The translations under genes were made by a program, and so were the position numbers. Below, piece by piece: positions 8,304-16,888 of a stretch of 64,000 nt of DNA. The notes beneath the pieces were generated by a model. The model worked only from the letters and a program-made list of their open reading frames with translations. It had not been told where the DNA came from and did not search any database. Numbering within the stretch: the stretch's first letter is position 1; every line of letters starts with the position of its first letter. Origin of the DNA: Microbacterium sp. AG238 (GTDB taxonomy: Bacteria > Actinomycetota > Actinomycetes > Actinomycetales > Microbacteriaceae); contig NZ_RAQC01000001.1 in the NCBI RefSeq assembly GCF_003610405.1, positions 2,232,001 through 2,296,000 on the forward strand. Reading direction: 5' to 3'.

Positions 8304-9812
8304 TCATCGGCCTTCGCGCAGGTGGTCGCGGTGCTTGGCCGCCTGCCGTGCGCGCACCCGCACCGCGACGGGTCCCGTCACGGTGAGCTCGTCCTCCCAG
8401 CATTCGATGCCGCGGATGTCGGGCAGTCGTCCCCGCGTGAACACGGGGTCGAGGCCCGCCCGCCTCTGCTCGCTGTAATCTCGGAGCAGGCGGAACGCGA
8501 TGCCCGACAGCAGCGCGATCGCGACGAGGTTCGTCAGCGCCATCACGCCCATAACCCCATCGGCGAAATTCCACACGACATCGGCGCTGGAGACGGATCC
8601 CGCCAGCACCGCGACGACGACGAGCGCCCGGTACGCCGTCAGCAGGCCGCGGTCGGCGGAGATGAACTCGATGTTCGACTCGCCGTAGTAGTAGTTGCCG
8701 AGGATCGACGAGAACGCGAGCAGGAAGATGATGACGCTCAGGGCGATGCTCGACCAGCCGCCGAGCGTGTCGACGAGCGCTCCTTGCGTCAGGTCGATGC
8801 CGCGTGAGGCCCCGGCCAGGTCGGGGACGGACACCAGGATGATGAACGCCGTCACCGTGCAGACGAGGAAGGTGTCGAAGTAGACACCGAGGGTCTGCAC
8901 GAGGCCCTGCTTGACCGGATGGGTGACAGCGGCGCTCGCGCCCGCGTTGGGGGCTGAGCCGAGCCCCGCTTCATTCGAGAACATGCCGCGCTTCACGCCG
9001 GTGAGCACGATGTAGCCGAACGTCGCACCGACGACCTCGTTGAAACCCCAGGCCGAGGTGAAGATCTCGGCGAACACCGGGCCGATGCGATCGAGGTGCA
9101 GCACCACGACGATCACGCCGATCACGAGGTACCCGACGGCCATGATCGGCACGAGCAGCTGCGTCACCGATGCGATGCGTCGGACCCCGCCGAACACGAC
9201 GAGACCCGTCAGCACGGCGAGGCCGACGCCGATGACCCATGTCAGCCAGGGCAGGTCGCCGGCGCTCGAGCCGACCGTGGCGCTGATCGTGGCCACGATC
9301 GTGTTGGCCTGCAACGAGCTGAAGGCGAATGGGAAGCAGGCGATCAGGATGACGGCGAACAGGATGCCGAGCCAGCGGGCGCCCAGCCCACGCTGCATGT
9401 AGTACGCCGGTCCGCCGCGGAAGCTCCCGCGGTCGCGGGTCTTGAACAGCTGAGCCAGCGACGACTCGATGAAGCTCGACGCGCCGCCTACGAAGCCCAT
9501 CACCCACATCCAGAAGACCGCGCCGGGGCCGCCGACCGCGATGGCGGTGCCGACACCCGCGATGTTGCCGACCCCCACCCGCGAGGCCGCCGAGATGGTG
9601 AAGGCCTGGAACGCCGAGACCGACTGCGGCTTCCCGTCGGCGGTCTGCGGGGTCTTGTCGGTCAGCGTCCGGAACATCTCGGGGATGAGGCGGAACTGCA
9701 CGACGCCGGAGCGGACCGTGAAGTAGATCCCCAGGGCGACGACCACCGGGAGGATGATCCAGGTCCACAGATGGTCACCCCACGTGAGCAGCCAGTCGTT
9801 TACGGCGTCCAT
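8304..9812 (-). CDS. Sodium:alanine/glycine symporter (AGCS family)
   Basis: 502 residues with about eleven transmembrane helices. Family landmarks are the QAFTISAASRVGVGNIAGVG segment near residue 70, the GGPAYYMQRGLG loop, and KRGMFSNEAGLGSAPNAGA near residue 280. AGCS proteins import alanine or glycine with sodium (or protons). Length and motifs are complete. It is a single gene; the TetR gene downstream on the same strand starts 103 bases after its stop. Confidence 0.92.
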   Translation of the reverse strand: MDAVNDWLLTWGDHLWTWIILPVVVALGIYFTVRSGVVQFRLIPEMFRTLTDKTPQTADGKPQSVSAFQAFTISAASRVGVGNIAGVGTAIAVGGPGAVFWMWVMGFVGGASSFIESSLAQLFKTRDRGSFRGGPAYYMQRGLGARWLGILFAVILIACFPFAFSSLQANTIVATISATVGSSAGDLPWLTWVIGVGLAVLTGLVVFGGVRRIASVTQLLVPIMAVGYLVIGVIVVVLHLDRIGPVFAEIFTSAWGFNEVVGATFGYIVLTGVKRGMFSNEAGLGSAPNAGASAAVTHPVKQGLVQTLGVYFDTFLVCTVTAFIILVSVPDLAGASRGIDLTQGALVDTLGGWSSIALSVIIFLLAFSSILGNYYYGESNIEFISADRGLLTAYRALVVVAVLAGSVSSADVVWNFADGVMGVMALTNLVAIALLSGIAFRLLRDYSEQRRAGLDPVFTRGRLPDIRGIECWEDELTVTGPVAVRVRARQAAKHRDHLREGR

Positions 9813-9860
9813 GCCCGTCAGTATGGCCAGTCGGGATGCCGCGTGCGAGGGCCCCGGACG

Positions 9861-10433
9861 TCATGCACGCATGCGGTCGATTCGGTACGACGGGGCGGCG
9901 AAGGGACCGCCCTCGCGCTCGTAGACGACGCGCGTGTGACGACGGTCGATCGAGCCCTGCCAGAACTCCACGCGGGTCGCCTCGATGCGCCAGAGCGCCC
10001 AGTCGCCGTCTGCGACGTCCCGGCGTGCCGCCTCCGACCGCGCCGCGAGGTCTGCCGCGGTGTCGTCAGCGCTGGCCGCGTGCACCGACCCGCGCACGCG
10101 AACGGCTCGCATGACCGGCTGCCACCAGAACGCCAGCGCGGCCACGGGGTGGACGGCGAGCTGCCCGCCTTTGGCGGACGAACGTGTGCTCGCGAACGCC
10201 CAGCCGCGGTCGTCGACGTTCTTGACGATCAGCGTGCGCGCGTCGGGGACGCCGTCGGAGTCGACCGTCGCCAGGGTCGCTGCGTGCGGTTCGGCGACGC
10301 CCGCGGCGGCTGCCTGATGGATCCATTCCTCGAACAGCGTCACCGGCGACGCGGGGAGCCGCTCGGTGTCGAGGGCCGGAGGCGTGCCGGTCAGCGAGGG
10401 TTGCGAGCGAAGCCAGTCGCGCAGCGCACTCAT
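9861..10433 (-). CDS. PNPOx-fold flavoprotein, pyridoxamine-phosphate oxidase-like
   Basis: 190 residues with both halves of the PdxH/PhzG architecture: an FMN-binding split barrel (ATLATVDSDGVPDARTLIVKNV, then the WWQPVMRAVRVRG strand) and the C-terminal PdxH dimerisation segment (VEFWQGSIDRRHTRVVYER). It probably binds FMN in the cytoplasm; whether it oxidises pyridoxine phosphate or another substrate is open, as actinobacteria carry several paralogues. Start codon and the stop of the upstream acetyltransferase gene overlap as ATGA, so the two are co-translated. Confidence 0.8.
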   Translation of the reverse strand: MSALRDWLRSQPSLTGTPPALDTERLPASPVTLFEEWIHQAAAAGVAEPHAATLATVDSDGVPDARTLIVKNVDDRGWAFASTRSSAKGGQLAVHPVAALAFWWQPVMRAVRVRGSVHAASADDTAADLAARSEAARRDVADGDWALWRIEATRVEFWQGSIDRRHTRVVYEREGGPFAAPSYRIDRMRA

Positions 10434-11086
10434 GCCGCGAGCCAGCTGGTGTCGGCGAAGAGGTCGCGCAGCTCATTGACGAGTCGAGCGGTGTGGAAGC
10501 CGTCGGCGGCGGCGTGATGCACCTGCACGGCGACGGGCAGCAGCATCCGTCCATCTCGCTCGCGGTAGCGCCCGAGCGTGAAGATCGGTGCGAGATGAGT
10601 CCCGCCGCCGTCGACGTTCAGATTGAATCCCGTGAAATCGGTCCACGGCAGGCTCGAGACGTCGAAGCTGTTCGGAGGCGGCGGACCCTGCGGGAAGAGC
10701 TCGGCGCTGCCGGCGTGGTCGGCGATCACCCGGGCTGCGGCGTCATGGAAAGACGCGAAGTCGGGGTCGAACCCCACCGAGACGCTCGAGAACGTCTCGG
10801 TGTCGGGATGGAACACCGTGAAAGACGGGTGCACCACCGGCCACACCGCCGGAGCGTCGTCGCCGGTCAGGGCCATGCGGAACTCGGTGTGGCGGTTGAC
10901 GACCGACGCGATCGCCCAGATCTGGGCGATGTAGGTGCGCCGTCCGGAGGCGCGAATCGCCGCGACGAACTCGGTCACGTCGATCTCCACCGTCATCGCG
11001 TACGTGCAGCGAACGGTGCGGAGGTAGTGCTCGAAGTGCCGCCGTCGGGGCCAGGTGTCGAGGTCGATGGGGGTGGCGTCGTCCAT
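10430..11086 (-). CDS. Chloramphenicol acetyltransferase-like protein (CatA fold)
   Basis: 218 residues. The signature HHxxxDG is present as HHAAADG (residues 190-196), with the catalytic His of the CAT family, preceded by the LPVAVQVH strand; the early FEHYL and TYAMTVEIDVT segments also fit type A CATs. Family members acetylate chloramphenicol or unknown hydroxyl substrates using acetyl-CoA. Whether this one confers resistance cannot be said. Start ATG 11086 has GAGGAT six bases upstream. Four-base overlap with the PNPOx-like gene downstream. Confidence 0.8.
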   Translation of the reverse strand: MDDATPIDLDTWPRRRHFEHYLRTVRCTYAMTVEIDVTEFVAAIRASGRRTYIAQIWAIASVVNRHTEFRMALTGDDAPAVWPVVHPSFTVFHPDTETFSSVSVGFDPDFASFHDAAARVIADHAGSAELFPQGPPPPNSFDVSSLPWTDFTGFNLNVDGGGTHLAPIFTLGRYRERDGRMLLPVAVQVHHAAADGFHTARLVNELRDLFADTSWLAA

Positions 11087-11140
11087 GACCCCATCCTCGC
11101 AAAGCGCTCGTCGCCCCGATGATGCGCGAGAGTAGGCATC

Positions 11141-11542
11141 ATGACCGACAACAAGCCCTCCGTCCTCTTCGTCTGCGTGCACAACGCCGGCCGGTCGCAG
11201 ATGGCCGCCGGCTTCCTCCGCGACATCGCCGGTGACCGTGTCGAGGTCCGCTCCGCCGGTTCGATGCCCGCCGGCCAGATCAATCCGGTCGCGGTCGCGG
11301 CGATGGCCGAGGTGGGCATCGACATCACCGGCGAGCAGCCGAAGGTCCTCACGACCGAAGCCGTGCAGGCATCCGACGTCGTCATCACGATGGGATGCGG
11401 CGACGCCTGCCCGTTCTTCCCCGGCAAGCGCTACGAGGACTGGAAGCTCGACGACCCGGCCGGGCAGGGCATCGACGCGGTGCGCCCGATTCGAGACGAC
11501 ATCCGCGAGCGCATCCAGCAACTGGTCGACGAGCTGATCTGA
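11141..11542 (+). CDS. arsC: Arsenate reductase / low-molecular-weight phosphatase fold (ArsC)
   Basis: 133 residues with the LMW-phosphatase P-loop CVHNAGRS (Cys12, Arg18) and two further cysteines at residues 86 and 90, plus Asp105-Pro106 of the DP loop. Spacing fits thioredoxin- or mycothiol-linked arsenate reductases rather than tyrosine phosphatases. It would reduce arsenate to arsenite in the cytoplasm. No arsenite exporter or ArsR gene is adjacent, so it stands alone. Divergent from the CAT-like gene with 54 bases between. Confidence 0.85.
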   Translation: MTDNKPSVLFVCVHNAGRSQMAAGFLRDIAGDRVEVRSAGSMPAGQINPVAVAAMAEVGIDITGEQPKVLTTEAVQASDVVITMGCGDACPFFPGKRYEDWKLDDPAGQGIDAVRPIRDDIRERIQQLVDELI

Positions 11543-11580
11543 CCGTGCCGCGCCGCTGTCGCCGGCGTCGCCGAGACGAC

Positions 11581-11618
11581 GACTGCCCGCAGCGGACGGA
11601 TGTCCACCACGGGCAGTC
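11581..11618. terminator. Hairpin between convergent genes
   Basis: GACTGCCCG and CGGGCAGTC pair perfectly across a 20-base loop. It lies between arsC and the convergent lipoprotein gene and could end transcription from both sides. Confidence 0.55.
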
Positions 11619-11651
11619 GCATCGGCCGCCGGAGGGCGGTGCCGGGAAGCG

Positions 11652-12167
11652 TCAGCGTGCGGCGCCGGCGAGGGTGCCGGTGACCTGACCCTGCGGGTCG
11701 CCGATCAGGCAGAGGATCTCGCGGTCGCCCGCGTCCCAGCTGCCCGCGGTCGGGACGTAGTAGTTGAAACCGAGCACCGACTCTTCGTACGAGATGCCGA
11801 CGAAGGGGGTGAACGCGTCGTAGCAGACCTGCTCGGCCTCGGCCTGGGCCGCCTCGACACCGGGGAACTCGTCACCCTCGATGTTCTGGGCGTGGAAGGC
11901 CTCGAGGTCGTGCGGGTCGCTGCAGGGCACGGTCGGGGCCTCGGTGACCTCGGTGTCGGCGGTGCCCGAGTCGAGCATGCAGTCGCCCACGCGGATCGCG
12001 AAGACGTCGGTGCTCTCGTTCGACTCGGCGATCGCGCCGGACTCGTCGCGGACGGGGGCGGCGGCTCCGCCATCGTTGAAGGCGTTGAGCGCGGAGCAAC
12101 CGGTCGCGAGCAGAGCGACGGTCAGTGCGGCGGCGGGTAGGGCGAGGAGTCGACGAGCAGTGTTCAC
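11652..12167 (-). CDS. Septum-formation-family lipoprotein
   Basis: Start GTG 12167 gives 171 residues with a lipoprotein signal peptide (lipobox LATGC, Cys about residue 25) and an extracellular domain containing VGDCM, VPCSDPHDLEAF and two later cysteines (QVCYDAF, EILCLIG). The Cys-Asp-Pro-His pattern is that of the actinobacterial septum-formation domain. A start further upstream (12257) would add a non-signal leader. The name comes from the family; role in division is not shown by sequence. Confidence 0.75.
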   Translation of the reverse strand: MNTARRLLALPAAALTVALLATGCSALNAFNDGGAAAPVRDESGAIAESNESTDVFAIRVGDCMLDSGTADTEVTEAPTVPCSDPHDLEAFHAQNIEGDEFPGVEAAQAEAEQVCYDAFTPFVGISYEESVLGFNYYVPTAGSWDAGDREILCLIGDPQGQVTGTLAGAAR

Positions 12168-12253
12168 GTCGAACGACTCTAGCCAAATTCGGCAGATTCT
12201 GGGAAATGCTGATGATTTTGCTGAGTGTTCATCGTCCCGCCGCCTGAAACGCT

Positions 12254-12637
12254 TCACGCGACGCCCGGAACCTCATCGAGCGCGGTGTAGACGGGGATGC
12301 CCCGCTCTCGTGCGATCGCGACGTCCTGATCCGCGCCACGCGACTCTCCCGGTAAGCGCAGGACGGCATCGCAACGCTGCAGCAAGCGGTGCGCAACCGG
12401 ATACATCACCTTCTCGGCGAGCGGGTCGGAGGGGCCGGCCGCCCCCGCGCTCGCGAGTACGGGGAGGGCGACCCATTCCCCGATCATCGGGATGTGTCCC
12501 GCAGCGAAGAGGGGCCAGGCAGCCTCCTCCAAGCGGTCCAGATTGCGCCGCATCAGCGCGGGGTCGCCGCCGGTGCCCGAGGCATAGGGTCCGGCGATGA
12601 GGATCATGAGGGGTGCCGTGGTGGCGGATTCGGTCAT
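12254..12637 (-). CDS. DUF4406-like nucleoside 2-deoxyribosyltransferase-fold protein
   Basis: 127 residues from ATG 12637. The opening MILIAGPYASGTGGDPALMRRNL and later VMYPVAHRLLQRCDAVLRLPGESRGADQDV match DUF4406, a small Rossmann-like domain related to nucleoside 2-deoxyribosyltransferases: the GPY motif and GxSxGA-like segment are the expected nucleotide-binding parts. Function unproven. The gene is divergent from a DeoR-family regulator with only 46 bases between the starts, so that regulator may control it. Confidence 0.65.
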   Translation of the reverse strand: MTESATTAPLMILIAGPYASGTGGDPALMRRNLDRLEEAAWPLFAAGHIPMIGEWVALPVLASAGAAGPSDPLAEKVMYPVAHRLLQRCDAVLRLPGESRGADQDVAIARERGIPVYTALDEVPGVA

Positions 12638-12683
12638 GGGTCGAATAATATGCATAAACGTGCAAGAACGTGAAGGAGTCGGA

Positions 12684-13487
12684 ATGCTCGCCGCATCGAG
12701 GAAAGACCTGCTGCTCGCCCGGCTTCGCGCCGACGGCCGCATCGTCGCCAAGGAGCTGGCCGCTGAGCTGGGCGTTTCCGAAGACAGCATCCGCCGCGAT
12801 CTGCGCGAGCTGGATGCCGCCGGCCTCGCGGTGCGCGTCTACGGCGGAGCGGTTCCCGCCTCGCCCGCCGTCGCCGACTACGCGTCTCGCCAGACGGTCG
12901 CCACCGAGAGCAAGCAGCGCATCGCGCGATTCGCCGCGAGCCTCATCGAACCGGGCAGCACCGTCATCATCGACGGCGGGACGACCGCCCTCGCGACGGT
13001 GCGGGCGCTCGATCCCATGCTGGACTGCACGATCGTGACCCACAGCCCGACCGTGGCGGCAGCTCTTCTCCATCACGCCGCCGACGTCATCATCATCGGC
13101 GGCCGGCTCTTCAAGCACTCGGCGGTCGCGAGCGGTGCGGCCGCGGTCGAAGCCGCCCGCATGGTGCGAGCCGACCGGTTCCTCCTCGGCGTCACCGGCA
13201 TCCACGCCGACGCGGGCCTGACGACCGGCGATGCCGACGAGGCGGCGATGAAGCGCGCGCTCGCCGAGCGGTCCGCCGAGACCTACGTCTTGGGCAGCGA
13301 GGAGAAGATCGGCGCCGTCTCGCCCTTCGCGGTGCTGCCGTTCGACGCGGTCACGGGGGTCATCGTCGACCCCGCGGCTCCGGCCAACAGCCTGGACGCC
13401 CTCGAACGCCGCGGCGTGCCGTTGCTCCGTGCCGTTGCTCCGTGCCGGGTGACGGGGCGGGGTGACGGCGGGGCGGCCGCTCGTTAG
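12684..13487 (+). CDS. DeoR-family transcriptional regulator
   Basis: 267 residues: N-terminal DeoR helix-turn-helix (RKDLLLARLRADGRIVAKEL through SEDSIRRDLRELD) and a DeoRC sugar-phosphate isomerase-like sensor domain (SKQRIARFAASLIEPGSTVI, DGGTT). The ATG at 12684 follows GAAGGAGTC, a good ribosome-binding site, so the longer frame from 12597 is rejected. The 46-base divergent region contains TAATAT and the near-repeat pair ACGTGCAAG/ACGTGAAG, plausible promoter and operator. It likely answers to a phosphorylated sugar and may regulate the DUF4406 gene. Confidence 0.9.
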   Translation: MLAASRKDLLLARLRADGRIVAKELAAELGVSEDSIRRDLRELDAAGLAVRVYGGAVPASPAVADYASRQTVATESKQRIARFAASLIEPGSTVIIDGGTTALATVRALDPMLDCTIVTHSPTVAAALLHHAADVIIIGGRLFKHSAVASGAAAVEAARMVRADRFLLGVTGIHADAGLTTGDADEAAMKRALAERSAETYVLGSEEKIGAVSPFAVLPFDAVTGVIVDPAAPANSLDALERRGVPLLRAVAPCRVTGRGDGGAAAR

Positions 13488-13567
13488 GCTGTGTCGCATG
13501 CAATGCCGGTGAACCGCCTCCGATCCCCATCCGCGCGTCGACGACGACGCGATCGAAAGGCTCACCC

Positions 13568-14455
13568 ATGCACGCTTCCTCTCCCTCTGCCCTTCCGCTG
13601 AGCGGTAAGACCGCCCTCGTCACGGGCGTCTCGCGCCGCCGCGGCATCGGCTTCGCCGTCGCGACGACACTCGCCGGACTCGGCGCGAGCGTCGTCGTCC
13701 ACCACCACCGCCCCCATGATCTCGACCTGCCGTGGGGCGGCGACGACCTCGACGCCGTGCGAGCCGGCATCCTCTCCCACCTCGTGGGCGATGCGGGCTT
13801 CGCCGACATCGCCGGGGATCTGAGCGCGGCGACGGCGGCGGACGACCTGATCGACGAGGCCGCGGCGCTCACCGGCGGGCTCGACATCCTCGTCTGCAAC
13901 CACGCCAAGAGCGGCGACGACGGCAGCATCCTCGATATGACGCCCGAGCGCCTCGACGCGTTCTGGGACGTCAACACCCGGGCGACGCTCCTTCTCACCG
14001 CGGCATTCGCTCGGCGCTTCGCCGAGCCGCCTGCCTCCGAGACGCCTCGCCGGCCGGGCGACCGGATCGCCGGCGCGAAGCCCTACGACGCGCCGCAGGG
14101 GCACGTCGTGTGGATGACGTCCGGGCAGATCCACGGACCCATGGTCGGCGAAGTGGCCTACGCGACGAGCAAGGCCGCGCTCGCCGGTGTCACGAGAACG
14201 GTGGCCGCGGAGCTGCTCGAGCTCGGCATCATCCTCAACACCGTGAATCCCGGACCGGTGAACACCGGCTACCTCGACCCCGACACGACCGACCGCTCGC
14301 TCGACGATCTCGACGACTGGTTGGCGACGACGGCGTTCGGGCGGGTCGGGCGGCCCCAGGACCCCGCTGAGCTGATCGGATGGCTCTGTAGCCCGTCGGG
14401 GTCGTGGCTCGTCGGTCAGGTGCTCACGAGCGACGGCGGTTTCAGCCTCAGCTGA
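13568..14455 (+). CDS. Short-chain dehydrogenase/reductase
   Basis: 295 residues of classical SDR layout: cofactor motif TGVSRRRGIG (about residues 19-28), the NHA strand, catalytic Ser in WMTSGQIHG, YATSK active-site pair (Tyr and Lys), and NPGPVNTGY after it. The glycine motif carries three arginines and lies with HHHRP after strand 2, typical of NADP-preferring forms. Substrate unknown. Related proteins are often annotated as 3-oxoacyl-ACP reductase. Single gene downstream of the DeoR gene. Confidence 0.88.
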   Translation: MHASSPSALPLSGKTALVTGVSRRRGIGFAVATTLAGLGASVVVHHHRPHDLDLPWGGDDLDAVRAGILSHLVGDAGFADIAGDLSAATAADDLIDEAAALTGGLDILVCNHAKSGDDGSILDMTPERLDAFWDVNTRATLLLTAAFARRFAEPPASETPRRPGDRIAGAKPYDAPQGHVVWMTSGQIHGPMVGEVAYATSKAALAGVTRTVAAELLELGIILNTVNPGPVNTGYLDPDTTDRSLDDLDDWLATTAFGRVGRPQDPAELIGWLCSPSGSWLVGQVLTSDGGFSLS

Positions 14456-14561
14456 CCGGCGGTCCAGCGGGAGGCGGGCGTCGTCGGCCCCCCTTGTCGC
14501 TCATCACATGCCGGGATACCGTCGGCCTCGACGAGACATACGACACGAAATGAGGGGTTTC

Positions 14562-15056
14562 ATGGCCGATTTGATCGTGATTGCATTCGACAGCGAAGCG
14601 GACGCCGAGGCCGCGTACAACGAAATCCAAGTCCTCCAGAACGACCTCGTGGTCGAGCTCGCCGGGCTGGCACTGGTCAAGGTCGACGACGAGGGCAAGA
14701 CGAAGGTCGAGTATCCGGGCGTCGTCGGCAAGGTCGGTGCGGGTGCCGCGGGCGGGGCGCTGTTCGGCGCCCTGATCGGCATCCTCTTCTTCGTGCCGAT
14801 CGCCGGGCTCGTCTTCGGAGGATTGTTCGGGGCCCTCTTCGCCGGCCTCGACAAGACGAATCTGGATGCCGAATTCCGCGACCGTGTGAAATCGGCGGTC
14901 TCCGCCGGAAAATCGGCCGTCGTGCTCTACGCGACCAAGATCACGACGGACAAGTTCGCGTCCGCCCTCGCCGGGTACAACGGCACCGTCGTGCAGACCT
15001 CGCTCTCGGAGAAGGACGAGCGGGAGCTCATCCACGACCTCAGCGGCGCGCGGTAA
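14562..15056 (+). CDS. DUF1269-family membrane protein
   Basis: 164 residues starting at ATG 14562, preceded by GAGGGG four bases upstream. Residues 1-65 form a soluble domain (ADLIVIAFDSEADAEAAYNE), then two glycine-rich membrane segments (GAGAAGGALFGALIGILFFV, PIAGLVFGGLFGALFAGL), then a C-terminal soluble part. This is the DUF1269 pattern, a family seen next to stress genes in actinobacteria but without defined activity. Confidence 0.8.
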   Translation: MADLIVIAFDSEADAEAAYNEIQVLQNDLVVELAGLALVKVDDEGKTKVEYPGVVGKVGAGAAGGALFGALIGILFFVPIAGLVFGGLFGALFAGLDKTNLDAEFRDRVKSAVSAGKSAVVLYATKITTDKFASALAGYNGTVVQTSLSEKDERELIHDLSGAR

Positions 15057-15073
15057 CAGTCCGGGGCGCGTTC

Positions 15074-15105
15074 GGGTCGGGGTGTCGTTCGCCGCACCCC
15101 GACCC
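15074..15105. terminator. Bidirectional terminator hairpin
   Basis: GGGTCGGGGTG and CACCCCGACCC form an 11-bp perfect stem with a ten-base loop between convergent genes. Confidence 0.7.
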
Positions 15106-15113
15106 TTCCGTCG

Positions 15114-15344
15114 TCAGTCGGCCCGCACGAGCAGGTCGCCGATCTCGCAATCCAGCGCCCGGCAGATCGCAGAGAGCGTCGAATAGCGGATGGCGCGGGC
15201 TCGGTCGTTCTTGAGTACCGAGAGATTCACCACGGAGACGCCGACCATCTCGGACAGGCGCGTGAGGGTCATCCCGCGCTCGGCGAGCAGCTCGTCGAGG
15301 CGGCAATGGACGCCGCTCGGACCTTCCTCGTCTGCGGGGCTCAC
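15114..15344 (-). CDS. Small XRE-type regulator linked to DUF2975 genes
   Basis: 76 residues from GTG 15344, which overlaps the stop of the upstream membrane gene as GTGA. The core LDELLAERGMTLTRLSEMVG through IRYSTLSAICRALDCEIGDLL is a YozG-type helix-turn-helix. Small XRE proteins of this kind are regularly encoded with DUF2975 membrane proteins. Last gene of a three-gene operon; probably autoregulates it through the inverted repeat at 16728-16760. Confidence 0.85.
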   Translation of the reverse strand: MSPADEEGPSGVHCRLDELLAERGMTLTRLSEMVGVSVVNLSVLKNDRARAIRYSTLSAICRALDCEIGDLLVRAD

Positions 15345-15955
15345 ACCAGGCCGTCCGTGTCGCGCTGCAGACGCACGCCGCGTCGGAATGCGACCGCGAT
15401 GAGGCCGACCGTCACGCCGACCGCCCACACCGGTGCCCATCCCCAGAAGTCGAGGAAGTGCAGCGGCTCGCCCTCGCCGACGCCCAGAGCGCTGAGGATG
15501 CCGTTACGCCCGATGTTCTCGAGGATGAGCACGACGAATCCTCCTCCGACGAGCGCCCACCCGATGACGTCGAAGGCCCGAGCGGTCGCCGGGACGAAGA
15601 ACCGGCCGCGCAGGAAGCTGCGTGCGACGTACATCACCGCGAGGATCACGGCGAGGCACGTGATGCCCCACACCACGATCGAGCCCGCGAGCGCGGCCGC
15701 CGTGCCGCCGTCGACCTCGGGCGCGATGACGAGTGCGTTCTGCACGACGCCGTCGACGTACCCCGTGCCCGACCCGACGGAGGCGGAGAACGGCTCGTCG
15801 TCGATGTCGATCCGCCATGCGACGCCCGCGTCGCGGAAGACGTCGAGGAACCGCGCGACGACCGAGAGGACGACGGTGATCGCGGCGCCGATGCCGAGCA
15901 GGAGGACCGTGATCGCGTCGGCGGCATCCGAGCGGGGTCCGCGGGTGAGGGTCAT
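15341..15955 (-). CDS. DUF2975-family membrane protein
   Basis: 204 residues from ATG 15955 with four predicted membrane helices (about 15-37, 84-110, 125-150, 175-195) and an extracytoplasmic loop after helix 1. The C-terminal RRGVRLQRDTDGLV is nearly the same as that of the neighbouring 252-residue protein, showing that the two are paralogues. TGATG overlap with the upstream gene and GTGA overlap with the XRE gene: one operon. Confidence 0.8.
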   Translation of the reverse strand: MTLTRGPRSDAADAITVLLLGIGAAITVVLSVVARFLDVFRDAGVAWRIDIDDEPFSASVGSGTGYVDGVVQNALVIAPEVDGGTAAALAGSIVVWGITCLAVILAVMYVARSFLRGRFFVPATARAFDVIGWALVGGGFVVLILENIGRNGILSALGVGEGEPLHFLDFWGWAPVWAVGVTVGLIAVAFRRGVRLQRDTDGLV

Positions 15956-16713
15956 CACACCAGTCCTTCCGTGTCGCGTTGGAGTCGTGAGCCGTACCGA
16001 AACACTGCCGCGAGGGCGGCGAGGCCGAGGCCTGCGGCGATGGGCCAGAACGGGAGGGTGACGTTGAGTGTCGCTTCCGGCCACCACGCGAACGGATCAT
16101 CGATTCCGGGGATCTCGGTCCACTGCGCGCTTCCCCGGGCGAACAGTTCCTGCGATGCCATGCTGCCGGCGATGTCGGAGAGCAGCTGCGCGGCCGTCCC
16201 GCCGGCGGCGACGATGACGGCGGTCGCCATGGTCACGCGCACGATGATGCGATCGAAGGCGCGCCCGGCGAGCAGCTGGAAGCACGCGACGGCGATGAGT
16301 GCCGCGATCGCGGTGGGGATGAGCGTCCACAACGCCTGCCCAGCGGTCCAGAGCCCGCGTGCGAGCGGGCTGATCCCCGCGACGTCGACCTCGGCGACCA
16401 TGAAGCCGCCGCCGGCGACCTCGGCCGTTGGGCCCGCGTCGATCACGACGCCCGGGAGCAGGTCGGGCCAGAACTGCGCCACCGGGACGCTCATGCGAGG
16501 CGCGTCTGCCGCGAGGTTCTGAATCACCGAGATGACCGCCCCGAGTAGACCGAATGCCGCCCAGGCGGCAGACAGGGTGAGCGCAAGGCTCACGACGGGA
16601 GAAGGGTCGCCACGGCGACGGGCGCGGGCCGCGGCGACACCGAACACGGTGGCTGCCACGACGATCACCACCGCGATCGCCACGATCGGGCCGATGTTCC
16701 ACAAGACCAGCAT
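15955..16713 (-). CDS. DUF2975-like membrane protein, paralogue of the next gene
   Basis: 252 residues, five or so membrane segments, C-terminus RYGSRLQRDTEGLV matching the RRGVRLQRDTDGLV end of the adjacent DUF2975 protein. First gene of the operon of two membrane proteins and an XRE regulator. The promoter region just upstream carries an ATATCG/CGATAT inverted repeat. Role unknown; DUF2975/XRE pairs have been suspected to be membrane-signalling switches. Confidence 0.7.
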   Translation of the reverse strand: MLVLWNIGPIVAIAVVIVVAATVFGVAAARARRRGDPSPVVSLALTLSAAWAAFGLLGAVISVIQNLAADAPRMSVPVAQFWPDLLPGVVIDAGPTAEVAGGGFMVAEVDVAGISPLARGLWTAGQALWTLIPTAIAALIAVACFQLLAGRAFDRIIVRVTMATAVIVAAGGTAAQLLSDIAGSMASQELFARGSAQWTEIPGIDDPFAWWPEATLNVTLPFWPIAAGLGLAALAAVFRYGSRLQRDTEGLV

Positions 16714-16727
16714 GCTCTCGACGCTCC

Positions 16728-16760
16728 ATATCGATAGTCGTTGTTATCGAGAAACGATAT
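16728..16760. promoter_or_regulatory. Inverted repeat upstream of the DUF2975/XRE operon
   Basis: ATATCG at 16728 and CGATAT at 16755 flank a further TATCGA, giving three half-site-like copies within 33 bases. This is the likely binding site of the operon's own XRE regulator. Confidence 0.45.
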
Positions 16761-16888
16761 GGTCTGACGCGACCGAGCGCAACCCCGCGTAACGCTATGC
16801 CGACGGCGAACACGGGCATACCCGTATCCCTGCCTGGTTAATCTCTTTCGTAAGCGCCCGGAGTCCCGGCGCTCAGAGGAGGCTGACG

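Noticed and set aside
9096..10517. 473-codon frame antisense to the symporter and PNPOx genes
   Set aside because: Runs across two real genes and their gap; Asp/Arg/Gly-rich translation typical of antisense frames in GC-rich DNA.
16780..16888. ClgR-type operator ahead of clpC
   Set aside because: CGC and GCG words are present but not with the spacing of the ClgR consensus, so I do not call a site.
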